From: Lachnospiraceae bacterium
Lineage (GTDB): Bacteria > Bacillota > Clostridia > Lachnospirales > Lachnospiraceae
NCBI GenBank assembly: GCA_024693135.1
Contig: JAILLN010000036.1
Location: 1-57,887 of the forward strand
Reading direction: 5' to 3'
Length of the DNA: 57,887 bases
The position numbers were made by a program, and so were the translations under genes. Positions 25,521-34,254 of this stretch are shown piece by piece. The notes beneath the pieces were generated by a model. The model searched no databases. It was not told where the DNA came from and saw nothing but the letters and a program-made list of their open reading frames with translations. Position 1 is the stretch's first letter. Every line of letters begins with the position of its first letter.

Positions 25521-26327
25521 TCAATCCAAAAGCAATATGGCATGAAGGAGCTCTCCATAACAGTGGAGCCTGTGGTGTCCCCCAAGGAGGATCTCCAGCT
25601 TCTTGGCCAGATCATCATCTTCAAAGATCATCCGGAAGCGGATATCCGTCTTTTCGGGGAATTCAGTCATTGCTTTATTGACCAGGGCCCGCAGGTGCTG
25701 CAGGAGGATCGCAGGATCTTCTTTCACGGAATGGAGCCACAGGATGTTGATGCAATCCTCGCCGGCCGTACATAGGAGGGAGCTTACGTATTCCCCGTTT
25801 TCCATGGTGGCCGTGCTCCATTCCGGGTCAAATTCATCAAAGTGCAGGACATTGTCAAAGGCTTTTTTCTCCAGCGGGGAAAGAGAGGCTACGGGGGCTG
25901 CCCCGATGGTCTTTTTTTTGTCCAGATGTCTCTTAAAGAGACTGGAGCGCATCAGCTCCCCGAGGGTGAAATAATACAGATCCTGATCTGGGAAAAGCTC
26001 GAACCCCCGGTTTCCAAAGAAGGCAGTCAGATCCTCCCTCCCCTCAAAGACAGCATGCATATATTCAATGTCCGACCCCCGAAGAAGGTATTCCAGGGAA
26101 TAAAGAAGGTCTGAAGCATAACCCAGATGCCGCTCGCCATAGGCTACGTAGAGACTCGTGATATCTATCTGCGTGTCGTATACATCGGCAGAAAGAGCCG
26201 CGGCCGCATTCCCGGCGTCATTAATGATTCCCAGCCGGATCCGGTTTTTTGCGGCCTTACGGCCCTTGGGTGCCAAAAGAGGCAGGAAATAACTCTCATT
26301 TTCTTTTTCAATCTTTACAACCTTCAT
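25521..26327 (-). CDS. GNAT acetyltransferase-like protein
   Basis: A 268-residue protein. The central part (TSLYVAYGERHLGYASDLLYSLEYLL, then MHAVFEGREDLTAFFGNRGFELFPDQDLYYFT) resembles the CoA-binding and C-terminal strands of a GNAT fold, and the C-terminal half (AFDNVLHFDEFDPEW...) may be a second, degenerate copy. The GNAT assignment is by pattern only. The start at 26327 (MKVVKIEKEN) follows GGGAG by seven bases. An upstream ATG at 26390 overlaps the preceding gene's stop and is also possible. It is the third gene of the YbjN-like/large-protein operon. Confidence 0.6.
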   Translation of the reverse strand: MKVVKIEKENESYFLPLLAPKGRKAAKNRIRLGIINDAGNAAAALSADVYDTQIDITSLYVAYGERHLGYASDLLYSLEYLLRGSDIEYMHAVFEGREDLTAFFGNRGFELFPDQDLYYFTLGELMRSSLFKRHLDKKKTIGAAPVASLSPLEKKAFDNVLHFDEFDPEWSTATMENGEYVSSLLCTAGEDCINILWLHSVKEDPAILLQHLRALVNKAMTEFPEKTDIRFRMIFEDDDLAKKLEILLGGHHRLHCYGELLHAILLLD

Positions 26328-26386
26328 CACATTTCTCCCTTGACCCGGATCTGCCAAAACAGATCCCGCTATATCAGCTCCCTTTA

Positions 26387-29300
26387 TCATCCTGCCATCA
26401 TCTTCGTGAGCATGGCTTCCCTCGTGGGTTTATAGCCGCTCTGGTTCGCTCCGGGATCCACGATCTTGAGACCCAGAGACTTCATGGCATCCAGGTACAT
26501 TTCCCGGTCTGCCGGCCTTTCGATAAACACCTTATTATAAAGCAGGTCGGTATATTCCTGGCACAGATAGCGGAAGCATTCCGCATCGGAGTTGAAGCCC
26601 AGCATGGAAAGAGCCTCCTCCCGTACCTGCTCGCGGATCTTATCCCGGATCTTTGCCACTTCCTCGTCCGAAAGATTCTTAAACGCCATTTTCGAGGTGG
26701 CGCGCCGGGCGATTACCTCATCGGTAAGACGATCGACCTGGAGCAGGTCATCGACAGCCTTCTTCCGGAGTTTGTGCCGGACAACCTTGTCTGTGATCTT
26801 GCCGGCAATACCTATCCCAATGCCGATAACCGAAAAGACGGCCGCTACCGGCGCCAGCGCAGGGCCTCCCATCAAAAGGCCGCCAGCGAGAATATTCATT
26901 AAGCCTGCAGCCATCCCAAAGCCCGCGCTGACTATCTGCGCCGTAGACTCCCTTGACTGATGGGTCAGGAAACGATCCAGGCGTTTTGGGTCCACATCCT
27001 GGGGCGCATTGCCCATCGCGGCCCGGGCTCGTTTGATATCATTTTTAGAGCTCCAAGCACGTCCGATCTCAATCCCCGAAGAGACCATCTGAAGCGTCCC
27101 GGCCACCACGGCGAATGCGCCCCCTGCCTGGGCGAGGCCATTGACGGTGCCTGCGTCAAAAGCAGTCTCAATGAGGGTATTGACACCGCCGATCATTTCC
27201 CCCACTGAGCCAAAAAAGCTATTGCTGACGGAAAAGGCCTGTGCAGTCCTTGCGGCGGCGGATATGGTATTATCCACCCGGATCGAATGGGCATTGGCGC
27301 AAGCCAGGATAAAGGAAAATACCCCGGTCACCCCGCCAAGCCAGCCGGAAAAATGACCATAGCCGGACTTCTCGATCATGTCTTTCGAGACATCCCATAT
27401 CCCTGAAAGAGCATTGGCGCAATTATCGAAGCCGGCTGCCACATCTTCCAGAACATACTCATGGAATCTTCCTGCCCACTTCTCCACGTCTATGCCGCCC
27501 TGGGATTCCTCCTCTCTGGGCGGCCCTTCCGAATCATCCCTTACGTTTTGCCCCTTATAATCCGGCATCTGTGAAGGCTGCTGGGGAGGGGAGGCCTGGT
27601 TGACGGCCTGAAGCTTCCGGACAAGCTCTGCCATGGCCTTGTATTCCTTAAACATCCTCTGACGAAGGACAGGATCCGCCGCCATGTCCGGCGGCATATC
27701 GTCATGGAGGCCGGCATTCCGGTAGAGCATCCTGAGAAGCATCCCCCGCTGCGCCAGCGCCTGGATGATGGTCTGGCGCTTGGCATCTGCATTTTGGTCA
27801 CTGACCGGCTCTTTTTCTTCATTTTGAAGCTGGGCCTCAGATTGTGTGATCGCTGATTCCAGGAGCCCATACTTGACCATCTGCTCATGGATCGGCACAG
27901 ATGCCCTCATGGCCCTGGAGAGGGTCGTCCAGTCCATGTTGTCCCGGAACCGGTCCAGATCCGGCACATAGTTGTGCAGGGCACTGTAAAAGTCCACGCC
28001 CATGGAGATATCCTGCTTTTTATTTTCCATCAGGTAGAAGATGATAAGCTGCTGCTCGGGCTTTGCCTGAAGCAGATTCTGTGCAAAGTGCATCCTCTTC
28101 GAAAAATCCGTGACAGAATGACGGAGAATATAAGCGCCGATCAGCCGGACGCCCTTCTTCTGCTCGCCCGTCAGCCGGATGCCTTCCGTCTTCTGGCCGT
28201 CGTCCTCTTTAATCTCCTTCTCTCCCTCCGGCATGCCTATATTACGGAGCAGACTCCGCAATTCATTCGGCTTAGCATAATCCGCCTTATGCTGCTTATA
28301 GTGGTCGTAGGCGGCCAAAAGCTTCTGCTGGTCTCCCTCGGACTTCGCCGCGGAACCGAACTGCTCAAGGTCGTCCTTGAAGGCTTTGAAGAACTGCTTC
28401 TGATACAAAAGCTTTGTATTTTCCGAAAGAATGCTCTCAGGTGCATTGATCATGTCCATCAGCTTGACATAAGCCTTCGCCATCTTCTTCATTTCATCCT
28501 TAGGCTTGCGCTTATCCTCCCGCTGGACATTCACCGACATCGCGGTATCGTATTCCCCGACCCTGGCTTCGGCGCTCTTTTCATCTGTAAGCCCGATCTC
28601 TTTTAAGCGGATCAGGTTCTGATAATAATCGATCAGCTCCTCATTGCGGACAGCCTGGTTTTGCTGCTGGACCTGGCCTGCCTGTTTCGGCGGTACCTGG
28701 TAGAGCCTGTCCAGCCTTTTCCGGAGCTCATTATAGGACAGAGAATGCATATCCTTATGGGGCAGCATGGAATAATACTTATTCCGCATGATGCTCTCGT
28801 GGATCTCGTAATATGCCCGGATGTCCTGGATGGTCTTGATCTTGGCCCGCATGAGCCGGAACTCATCCTTATCCTTGTCTGTAAGGGTATTCTGCGCGAT
28901 CTTATCCGCCTCTGCGGCATTCACCACCCGCTCATAATCGCCAATGAGGGTGAAGGCGGTCTTCAGCTCCTTATAGGTGCTCTCCACGCCCCCTCCCTTT
29001 TTCTTTTTCTCATGCAGAAGCTTTTCATAACCGGTATCCCCCGCCTTGTCAAACATCAGCTTGGAGACATCCATGCTTTTCAGGTCTTGATACAGTTGAT
29101 CGTCCGTTCCGAAATTGGGACGGGCGATCTGTGCATTATCCTGAGCAATTTTGACGATCTTTGCCTGCTCCTGCCTCTTTGCCTTAGCCCGGGATACCCT
29201 TCTTGGATGCTTCATTGTATCGAGGGTCATTTCCGCATCTTCATGCGCCTGCTTCACTATTTCCTTCGTCGGGTCTCCCTGGGGGATGGACGAGGACAGG

Positions 29301-29464
29301 TTAGCCAGCTTTTTCATTATCGGCGAAGTGATCTGTATATTCTGATCGATCTCCTCGAGCTGGGCCAGGGAGGAGGATCTGGTATTGATGCTCTCCGATA
29401 TGGGAGACATTTGCTCCGTCCTGATATTGACCTGTCTGAGTTTTTGTTCCTGATCGTTTCCCAT
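26387..29464 (-). CDS. Large coiled-coil protein with hydrophobic C-terminal segment
   Basis: A 1025-residue protein I cannot name. The first ~650 residues are charged and helical with coiled-coil character (ARAKAKRQEQAKIVKIAQDN, KIKTIQDIRAYYEIHES). A Pro/Gln-rich spacer follows. Residues ~700-890 contain several Gly/Ala-rich hydrophobic helices (MAAGLMNILAGGLLMGGPALAPVAAVFSVIGIGIGIAG), then a charged C-terminus. There is no signal peptide. The start at 29464 lies one base beyond the stop of the preceding YbjN-like gene (TAAGATG), with AAGGA ahead; a longer start at 29518 would overlap it. The layout, a small chaperone-like gene directly before a large amphipathic pore-former-like protein, recalls secreted effector/translocator pairs, but that is inference. 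Confidence 0.75.
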   Translation of the reverse strand: MGNDQEQKLRQVNIRTEQMSPISESINTRSSSLAQLEEIDQNIQITSPIMKKLANLSSSIPQGDPTKEIVKQAHEDAEMTLDTMKHPRRVSRAKAKRQEQAKIVKIAQDNAQIARPNFGTDDQLYQDLKSMDVSKLMFDKAGDTGYEKLLHEKKKKGGGVESTYKELKTAFTLIGDYERVVNAAEADKIAQNTLTDKDKDEFRLMRAKIKTIQDIRAYYEIHESIMRNKYYSMLPHKDMHSLSYNELRKRLDRLYQVPPKQAGQVQQQNQAVRNEELIDYYQNLIRLKEIGLTDEKSAEARVGEYDTAMSVNVQREDKRKPKDEMKKMAKAYVKLMDMINAPESILSENTKLLYQKQFFKAFKDDLEQFGSAAKSEGDQQKLLAAYDHYKQHKADYAKPNELRSLLRNIGMPEGEKEIKEDDGQKTEGIRLTGEQKKGVRLIGAYILRHSVTDFSKRMHFAQNLLQAKPEQQLIIFYLMENKKQDISMGVDFYSALHNYVPDLDRFRDNMDWTTLSRAMRASVPIHEQMVKYGLLESAITQSEAQLQNEEKEPVSDQNADAKRQTIIQALAQRGMLLRMLYRNAGLHDDMPPDMAADPVLRQRMFKEYKAMAELVRKLQAVNQASPPQQPSQMPDYKGQNVRDDSEGPPREEESQGGIDVEKWAGRFHEYVLEDVAAGFDNCANALSGIWDVSKDMIEKSGYGHFSGWLGGVTGVFSFILACANAHSIRVDNTISAAARTAQAFSVSNSFFGSVGEMIGGVNTLIETAFDAGTVNGLAQAGGAFAVVAGTLQMVSSGIEIGRAWSSKNDIKRARAAMGNAPQDVDPKRLDRFLTHQSRESTAQIVSAGFGMAAGLMNILAGGLLMGGPALAPVAAVFSVIGIGIGIAGKITDKVVRHKLRKKAVDDLLQVDRLTDEVIARRATSKMAFKNLSDEEVAKIRDKIREQVREEALSMLGFNSDAECFRYLCQEYTDLLYNKVFIERPADREMYLDAMKSLGLKIVDPGANQSGYKPTREAMLTKMMAG

Positions 29465-29465
29465 C

Positions 29466-29990
29466 TTAATTTCCTTTTCCGGCCATTTCAGCCATTTCTT
29501 CCACCGTGATGTCGCCATTCAGCGCCAGCCTCAAGTACCCCTCATACTGCTCTGAGATGATGACTGCAGTATTTGCGGCATTGGATATGGCAAGGAACTG
29601 ATCCTTTTCCTCCTGGTTTCCCATGACCGGTATGGAATGGCGGAATACCAGGTTCTTGTCATGATCCCCCAGGGCAAAGCATCCAAAGGGAAGATAATAA
29701 TTCAGCCTCGCCGTGGCAAGCCCCGCATCATAGACCCGGTCCTCCGGCAGGGAATCAGACAGGGTGATCACCGTGACGAAATACAGGACCTCTGTCTCCG
29801 GCAGAGGAAGGAAGAAGAATTCGCCAAGGACAGGCCTCACTTCGGCGCCGTAATCCATGATCTCCGCCCGGAGGATATCCATGGGGGCTCCCAGCTCCTC
29901 CCTGGTAAAAAGAGAGATCCTCCCCACGCCTTCCGCGTCTTTCCAATCCTCCTCCAGCGCCTTCAAAAGACTTTTTTTCCGTTCATCCAT
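29466..29990 (-). CDS. YbjN/secretion-chaperone-like small protein
   Basis: A 174-residue acidic protein: helical N-terminus (LLKALEEDWKDAEGVGRISLF), then alternating strands (EVRPVLGEFFFLPLPETEVLYFVTVITLSD; YYLPFGCFALGDHDKNLVFRHSIPV) and a C-terminal helix. The strand pattern with the FRHSIPVM segment resembles the YbjN/type III chaperone fold; this is recognition by eye. It precedes the 1025-residue protein and is co-translated with it. AAGGAG lies nine bases before the ATG. A TATAAT -10 at 30090-30095 is a possible promoter, but I see no good -35. Confidence 0.6.
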   Translation of the reverse strand: MDERKKSLLKALEEDWKDAEGVGRISLFTREELGAPMDILRAEIMDYGAEVRPVLGEFFFLPLPETEVLYFVTVITLSDSLPEDRVYDAGLATARLNYYLPFGCFALGDHDKNLVFRHSIPVMGNQEEKDQFLAISNAANTAVIISEQYEGYLRLALNGDITVEEMAEMAGKGN

Positions 29991-30191
29991 TTGCTCTATC
30001 TCCTTCTCGTATGTGTTTCGGGATACTACCCTATTCTACCTCATTGTCTCTCATGCCGAAAGAGGTTTTTTGAAAAGGTTCTCTTCCCTATTATAAAAAA
30101 GCTTTTGGCTGTAACGGGTAACCGGTAGCTGTCCTAAAAAATGAATCGAAGCAATTAGTCCACCCCATAAGGGCAGAGTCGCTTTGTTGTG
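29991..30191. other. Divergent intergenic region
   Basis: Lies between the YbjN-like gene (minus) and the TtcA promoter (plus). It holds the possible -10 TATAAT (30090-30095, minus strand). No coding frame or clear terminator is seen. Confidence 0.5.
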
Positions 30192-30220
30192 TTGTAAAAT
30201 GGGATCACTATTGATATGAT
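30192..30220 (+). promoter_or_regulatory. Promoter of the TtcA-like gene
   Basis: -35 TTGTAA (30192-30197), 17-base spacer, -10 TATGAT (30215-30220). The leader to the ATG is about 165 bases and I see no strong structure in it. Confidence 0.55.
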
Positions 30221-30392
30221 TGCAGAGGCTTAAGCCGCAGGATGTGCCAAAATGACCCCGCATCGATGGTATACGGGAAGAGACGAAGAAAAGGCTGGGG
30301 TGCAGGATCTCGGGACGGAAACTACGAAGGAAGGCTCACGGGTACAGCAGGAGTGCGGGAAGGCATAAGAGAAAGGCAGGATTTCGGAAATT

Positions 30393-31226
30393 ATGAAAAA
30401 AGACCTGGAAAAATACCAGCTTGTGGAAAGAAGCATTCAGAAGAAATACCGCAGCGCCCTCTGGACGCCCTTTGTCCGGGCCGTAAAGCAATATGAGCTG
30501 ATCCGGGAAGGAGACCGGATCGCCGTCTGCATATCCGGCGGGAAGGATTCCATGCTGATGGCGAAGCTCATCCAGCTGCTGCACCGCTACAGCGAGGTAC
30601 CGTTTGAAGCGGTTTATCTTGTCATGGATCCGGGCTACAATGAAGCAAACCGGCAGAAGATCGAAGACAATGCAAAGCTTCTCCATATCCCCATCACGGT
30701 ATTTGAGACGCAGATCTTTGAGGTCGCCAATCATACCGGAGATGCGCCCTGCTACCTGTGCGCCAGGATGCGAAGGGGGAGCCTTTATTCCAAGGCAAAG
30801 GAGCTTGGCTGCAATAAGATCGCCCTGGGGCACCACCTAAATGACGTGATCGAGACCACGGTCATGATGATGCTGTACAGCTCGCAGCTAAAGGGGATGC
30901 TCCCGAAGCTTCACAGCACCAATTTTGAGGGCATGGAGCTGATCCGCCCGCTGTACTGTGTCCGTGAAGCGGATATCCTTGCCTGGAAGGCATACAACGG
31001 GCTGGATTTCATCCGGTGTGCCTGCCGTTTCACGGAAAGCCTGGAGGGCGGAGACGGGGTGGGATCCTCCAAAAGGCAGGAGGTCAAGGCGCTGATCGCG
31101 CAGCTGAAAAAGGGAAACCCGGAGGTCGAGAAAAGTATTTTCAACAGCATCCATGCCGTCAATATCGAAACCTTCCCGGGCTTCAAGGCTGACGGACGGA
31201 TGCATTGCTATCTCGAGGACTATTGA
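30393..31226 (+). CDS. TtcA-family tRNA 2-thiolation enzyme
   Basis: A 277-residue PP-loop ATPase with SGGKDSMLMAK, the CYLCARMRRG motif and GHHLNDVIETTVMMML, plus a third cysteine cluster (FIRCACRF). In E. coli TtcA, two Cys of a CxxC and one later Cys hold an iron-sulfur cluster used to thiolate C32 of tRNA; the same three positions are present here. The exact nucleotide modified is not certain. The ribosome binding site is weak (AGAAAGGCAGGA). The last 42 bases of the gene, with the stop, are repeated immediately after it (31185-31280). Confidence 0.88.
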   Translation: MKKDLEKYQLVERSIQKKYRSALWTPFVRAVKQYELIREGDRIAVCISGGKDSMLMAKLIQLLHRYSEVPFEAVYLVMDPGYNEANRQKIEDNAKLLHIPITVFETQIFEVANHTGDAPCYLCARMRRGSLYSKAKELGCNKIALGHHLNDVIETTVMMMLYSSQLKGMLPKLHSTNFEGMELIRPLYCVREADILAWKAYNGLDFIRCACRFTESLEGGDGVGSSKRQEVKALIAQLKKGNPEVEKSIFNSIHAVNIETFPGFKADGRMHCYLEDY

Positions 31227-31280
31227 CCGGCTTAAGGCTGACGGACGGATGCATTGCTATCTCGAGGATTATTGACCGGG
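31185..31280 (+). repeat. Duplicated 3' end of the TtcA-like gene
   Basis: Unit 31185-31233 contains the final codons (KADGRMHCYLEDY and stop). A second copy at 31234-31280 encodes the same residues with a synonymous GAC to GAT change. The second copy has no gene attached to it and runs into the convergent receiver-like gene. Confidence 0.93.
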
Positions 31281-32069
31281 CTTCGGCTCCACATAGCGGA
31301 TCCGGGTGTAGAAATCGTTCCTCCGCCCGGTGACGAAAAACAGATGCAGCTTCTCCATCATCTTCTTGGCCGTCATGGTCTGGAAGATATAATCCACCGG
31401 ATCCAGTAAAGTAGCCTTCGCCACCTCCACGATGTCATCCCTCTCGATCAGGGCCATGACCGGCGGCTTATGCCCCTCCTTTCCGGAAAGGAAGGAAGGA
31501 TCCACGATCCCGCCAAAGGAAGAAAAATCCAGGATCACCAGATCCATATGCATCCTCCGGATCACGGCTCCCGCCGTCTCCAGGCTGGATAAGGCAAAAA
31601 CCCGGTAATTCCTCTTCAATATCTTTTGGAGCTTATTCAGGAGCACCTGGTTTGAGCTGATCAGCATCACGCATTTCCCGATGATGTCCTGCCTCCCGAT
31701 CTTTCCATCCGCCGCATTTTCCGCCGTATTCGCGATGGAATTCGCATCCACGGGCCTCTGGAGGGCACAGTCATAGCCTCCCGGTATGTGCTTAATGAGG
31801 GCGGCGATCTCTTCCTTCCCGCCCACCAGGCAGACCTTCAGGTCGTCATAGCCCAGGAGGCAGTTGCCCGGACCCAGCGACTTCAGGGTCTGGCCTGAGG
31901 ATTCCACAAAGAGGATGCAGCAGTTATACTGGCTCAGATCCAGGACATAAAGCTTCTCATTTGGCGGAAGGATATCCACCACATGTCCATGCCCATGAAG
32001 CACTCCGGCCGTGCCCCTCACCAGGTATTCCTTCAATTCTCCGACGATCAGGAAGTTCTTCTTTACCAT
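31269..32069 (-). CDS. Double receiver-like protein
   Basis: A 266-residue protein built of two CheY-like halves. The second (CVMLISSNQVLLNKLQKILKRNYRVFALSSLETAGAVIRRMHMDLVILDFSSFGG, then DPVDYIFQTMTAKKMMEKLHLF) keeps the strand-helix pattern and a possible phospho-acceptor Asp in VILDF, but lacks the usual N-terminal acidic pair. The first half (FLIVGELKEYLVRGTAG... CCILFVESSG) looks degenerate. There is no output domain, so it may act by protein contact or be phosphorylation-independent. AAGGAGG lies seven bases before the ATG. Its leader holds a structured RNA and a terminator, so expression is probably attenuated. Confidence 0.7.
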   Translation of the reverse strand: MVKKNFLIVGELKEYLVRGTAGVLHGHGHVVDILPPNEKLYVLDLSQYNCCILFVESSGQTLKSLGPGNCLLGYDDLKVCLVGGKEEIAALIKHIPGGYDCALQRPVDANSIANTAENAADGKIGRQDIIGKCVMLISSNQVLLNKLQKILKRNYRVFALSSLETAGAVIRRMHMDLVILDFSSFGGIVDPSFLSGKEGHKPPVMALIERDDIVEVAKATLLDPVDYIFQTMTAKKMMEKLHLFFVTGRRNDFYTRIRYVEPKPGQ

Positions 32070-32096
32070 CTTAAAACCTCCTTGAACCCATCCTTG

Positions 32097-32127
32097 AAAA
32101 AAAAGCCCCGCGGTTCAATGCGGGGCT
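32097..32127 (-). terminator. Terminator just upstream of the receiver-like gene
   Basis: Perfect inverted repeat AGCCCCGC / GCGGGGCT (32104-32111 / 32120-32127), followed on the minus strand by eight T's. Only about 13 bases separate it from the AAGGAGG site, so it lies within that gene's own leader. Confidence 0.88.
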
Positions 32128-32242
32128 ATCCTTCATGTTCAATGCGGTTTTTCACGCATCCGGCTTTCCTGGGTCTTTTTAAGAACTCTCCCGCATAAAA
32201 CGGATCCAGTCAAAGCCCTTGCCGATGGACAGTATCATTCTT
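32128..32242 (-). ncRNA. Candidate structured leader or small RNA
   Basis: From the predicted start near 32242 the transcript can fold into a three-way junction: GGCUUU..CUGG / CCAG..AAAGCC (32162-32217) enclosing CCG-loop-CGG and GUUCUU/AAGAC arms. The terminator at 32097-32127 follows. It could be an independent ~145-base RNA or a riboswitch-like attenuator for the receiver-like gene. Glycine, purine, THF and c-di-GMP aptamer consensus features are not present. Class unknown. Confidence 0.4.
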
Positions 32243-32248
32243 GTATAC

Positions 32249-32278
32249 AGTATATCATTTTTCAACGGCATCGTACAA
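32249..32278 (-). promoter_or_regulatory. Promoter of the receiver-like gene/small RNA
   Basis: Minus-strand -35 TTGTAC (32273-32278), 18-base spacer, -10 TATACT (32249-32254). The -35 lies inside a 7-base inverted repeat CGTACAA/TTGTACG (32272-32293), a possible operator. Confidence 0.6.
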
Positions 32279-32352
32279 GGGAAGAATTGTACGTTTTTTC
32301 GTGCCTTCCGGGGCTTTGATCCGGCATACGCGGCTAGTGGGATCCTGCCTTC

Positions 32353-34050
32353 TTACCCGGAGCCTTCTTCCCCGAGGTCTTCTTTTCCGGAAATGCCTCT
32401 CATGATATGCTCTCCGGCACTCTGCCCCGTCCCGTCCACGGCAGGCAGGTCGTTCCGGGTGCTGGCAAGGATGGGCTTTCCATCTGCCTCTGCTTTCCGG
32501 ATCCTCTGTATGATCGTCTTCAGCTCTGCGTCCAGGGCATCCTTTCCGGCGGTGCCGTCCTTGATGTTCCGGCTGAGGGCCTTTCTCCTCTCGATCACTG
32601 CATGGTCCGCGATGGAATACTTCTTAATGTCTTCTTTTTCGGCTCCTGTCAGGACCGATATGAAAAACAGTGCGTTTCCGCCCCGGATGGCATCGTAGGA
32701 CAGGAGCCCGTTCATCTCCAGCTTCTCATCGATGAACTGCTTGTCCTCCATATCCTCCGGCAGCTTATCATCCCAGTTTCTGTACTCCTTTGCGATCCCC
32801 GATGCGGCAAAGGCCTTCTCGATCATCTGGATCCAAAGGCAGTTTCTGGCATAATAGTCCTTGTTGTCATCCTCTATGGACGGATCCACGGGCACCGACT
32901 TTTTCACCGTGATATAGACCGGTTCTCTCTTTGTGTTATAAAGCCTCACGGTGACGGTGCCATTCCCGTTGTCCTTCATCATCTCCTTGATGGCCTCGGG
33001 CTTTCTCTCCACAAGGGAAGCCATGGCGGCCATGGCATAGCAGTCTCCCAGGAGTCCCTGGCACACGTTCTCCATGCAGGGCTCATGGGGAAAGAGCGGG
33101 GTATCTGCTTCATCCCGGAATCTGTACTGGACAAAGTTAAACCGGATCCTAAGCTCAGCATCCTTGAAGCGGAAGTTGGGCTGTGTTTTGATGTCCGCTC
33201 CCTTCTTATTCTTCTCGAAGCCGCTCAGGCTCACGAGGACAAAGTCTGTCTTCTCTTTATCCAGTTTGACCTCAAACAGATCTGCATCATCTACGACTTT
33301 CTTTTCGCCATCCGGCACCTTAAGCTTCCCGTCGCACATCCCGTCCAGCTTTTCCAGATAGGCAGAAAGGACATTCACTTCCTCAAGCTCCGCCTCGGAG
33401 ACCTCCGTCCCCTTGATCAGGGCATCACGGTAACGGCCGAGCTTCTCCTGGATCCTTGCGCAGATCTCCTTCAGCAGAGCTCTTTCCCTCAGGGTCTTTT
33501 CCGCCACGTATAGATCCGGATGCTGGCGGTCTTCCGTCTGCTTTCGGACAAAATCCCTGATCTCATATTGCGCCGTGGTGATGATCCCCGTGTATTCTAA
33601 AAGCTGCTGCAGGATCTCCCGGTATTCCGCAGAAGCCTCCTCCTTCATGGCCTCCCGGTCTTTTTCCACTTCCCGTGCAAGATCCGCTTTGGCTTTCTTC
33701 ATCTGATAGGACGAGGAAGAATCGCTCTTCTTATATTCCCGGATCGCCTGCAGCCTGCGCTTCTCATTCAGCACCTTAAGGGAGGCCTGTGCCTCTTCCT
33801 TCAGCCTTTCCCTTTTCTCCTCCCCCGGGATCTCCCCGATGGCATCCATAAGGGTCTTGCTCTGCCGCACGTCCTGAAGGCGGATCTCCTTGTTCAACGA
33901 CCCGTCCTCATTGATCCAGGGATTCTTTTCCTCATTCAGAGGCTTGGAAAGATCCGGGGTCTCCTCCTTTTTTCCGCGGTTTCTTACCAGATGCACATTG
34001 ACATAGCCCGGCAGGTCCTCTGCCCCGGCTTTGGCATATCCGGCACGCAT
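32353..34050 (-). CDS. Calpain-like cysteine protease, C-terminally incomplete
   Basis: About 565 residues. A charged helical N-terminus (~1-330) precedes a peptidase C2-like segment: QGLLGDCYAMAAMASLVER with catalytic Cys337, then VTVRLYNTKREPVYITVKKSVPVD and YYARNCLWIQMIEKAFA, all typical of calpain-fold proteases. The protein stops soon after GQSAGEHIMRGISGK, where relatives reach the catalytic His and Asn; neither canonical motif is present. In the +1 frame the last bases read KKTSGKKAPGKKAGSH before a TAG at 32334, so a frameshift is possible but does not restore the active site. The start is uncertain: the frame is open to a TTG at 34212, and the ATG at 34050 is the first with an upstream AAGGA. 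Confidence 0.7.
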   Translation of the reverse strand: MRAGYAKAGAEDLPGYVNVHLVRNRGKKEETPDLSKPLNEEKNPWINEDGSLNKEIRLQDVRQSKTLMDAIGEIPGEEKRERLKEEAQASLKVLNEKRRLQAIREYKKSDSSSSYQMKKAKADLAREVEKDREAMKEEASAEYREILQQLLEYTGIITTAQYEIRDFVRKQTEDRQHPDLYVAEKTLRERALLKEICARIQEKLGRYRDALIKGTEVSEAELEEVNVLSAYLEKLDGMCDGKLKVPDGEKKVVDDADLFEVKLDKEKTDFVLVSLSGFEKNKKGADIKTQPNFRFKDAELRIRFNFVQYRFRDEADTPLFPHEPCMENVCQGLLGDCYAMAAMASLVERKPEAIKEMMKDNGNGTVTVRLYNTKREPVYITVKKSVPVDPSIEDDNKDYYARNCLWIQMIEKAFAASGIAKEYRNWDDKLPEDMEDKQFIDEKLEMNGLLSYDAIRGGNALFFISVLTGAEKEDIKKYSIADHAVIERRKALSRNIKDGTAGKDALDAELKTIIQRIRKAEADGKPILASTRNDLPAVDGTGQSAGEHIMRGISGKEDLGEEGSG

Positions 34051-34254
34051 GTAATTCGTTTCCTTGAAGACCGGGATCTCATTCTTCAGGTTTTCCTCAT
34101 TCTTAAAACGCCAGCCCCCGAAGCTGATTGACCGGATCCCGAAGGCACTGCATTGCCCGAAACAGATTGACCGATGATCAAGATAAAGAGTAAAATGGAA
34201 AGACTGGAACAAGAAAACCGCTTGAAAGAGCCAACGATGAAGGAGGGCAAAGAC

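Noticed and set aside
32128..32242. Glycine riboswitch, suggested by a GGGAGAG stretch
   Set aside because: The pairing CUCUC segment and the conserved GCCGAAGGGGCAA-like core are absent.
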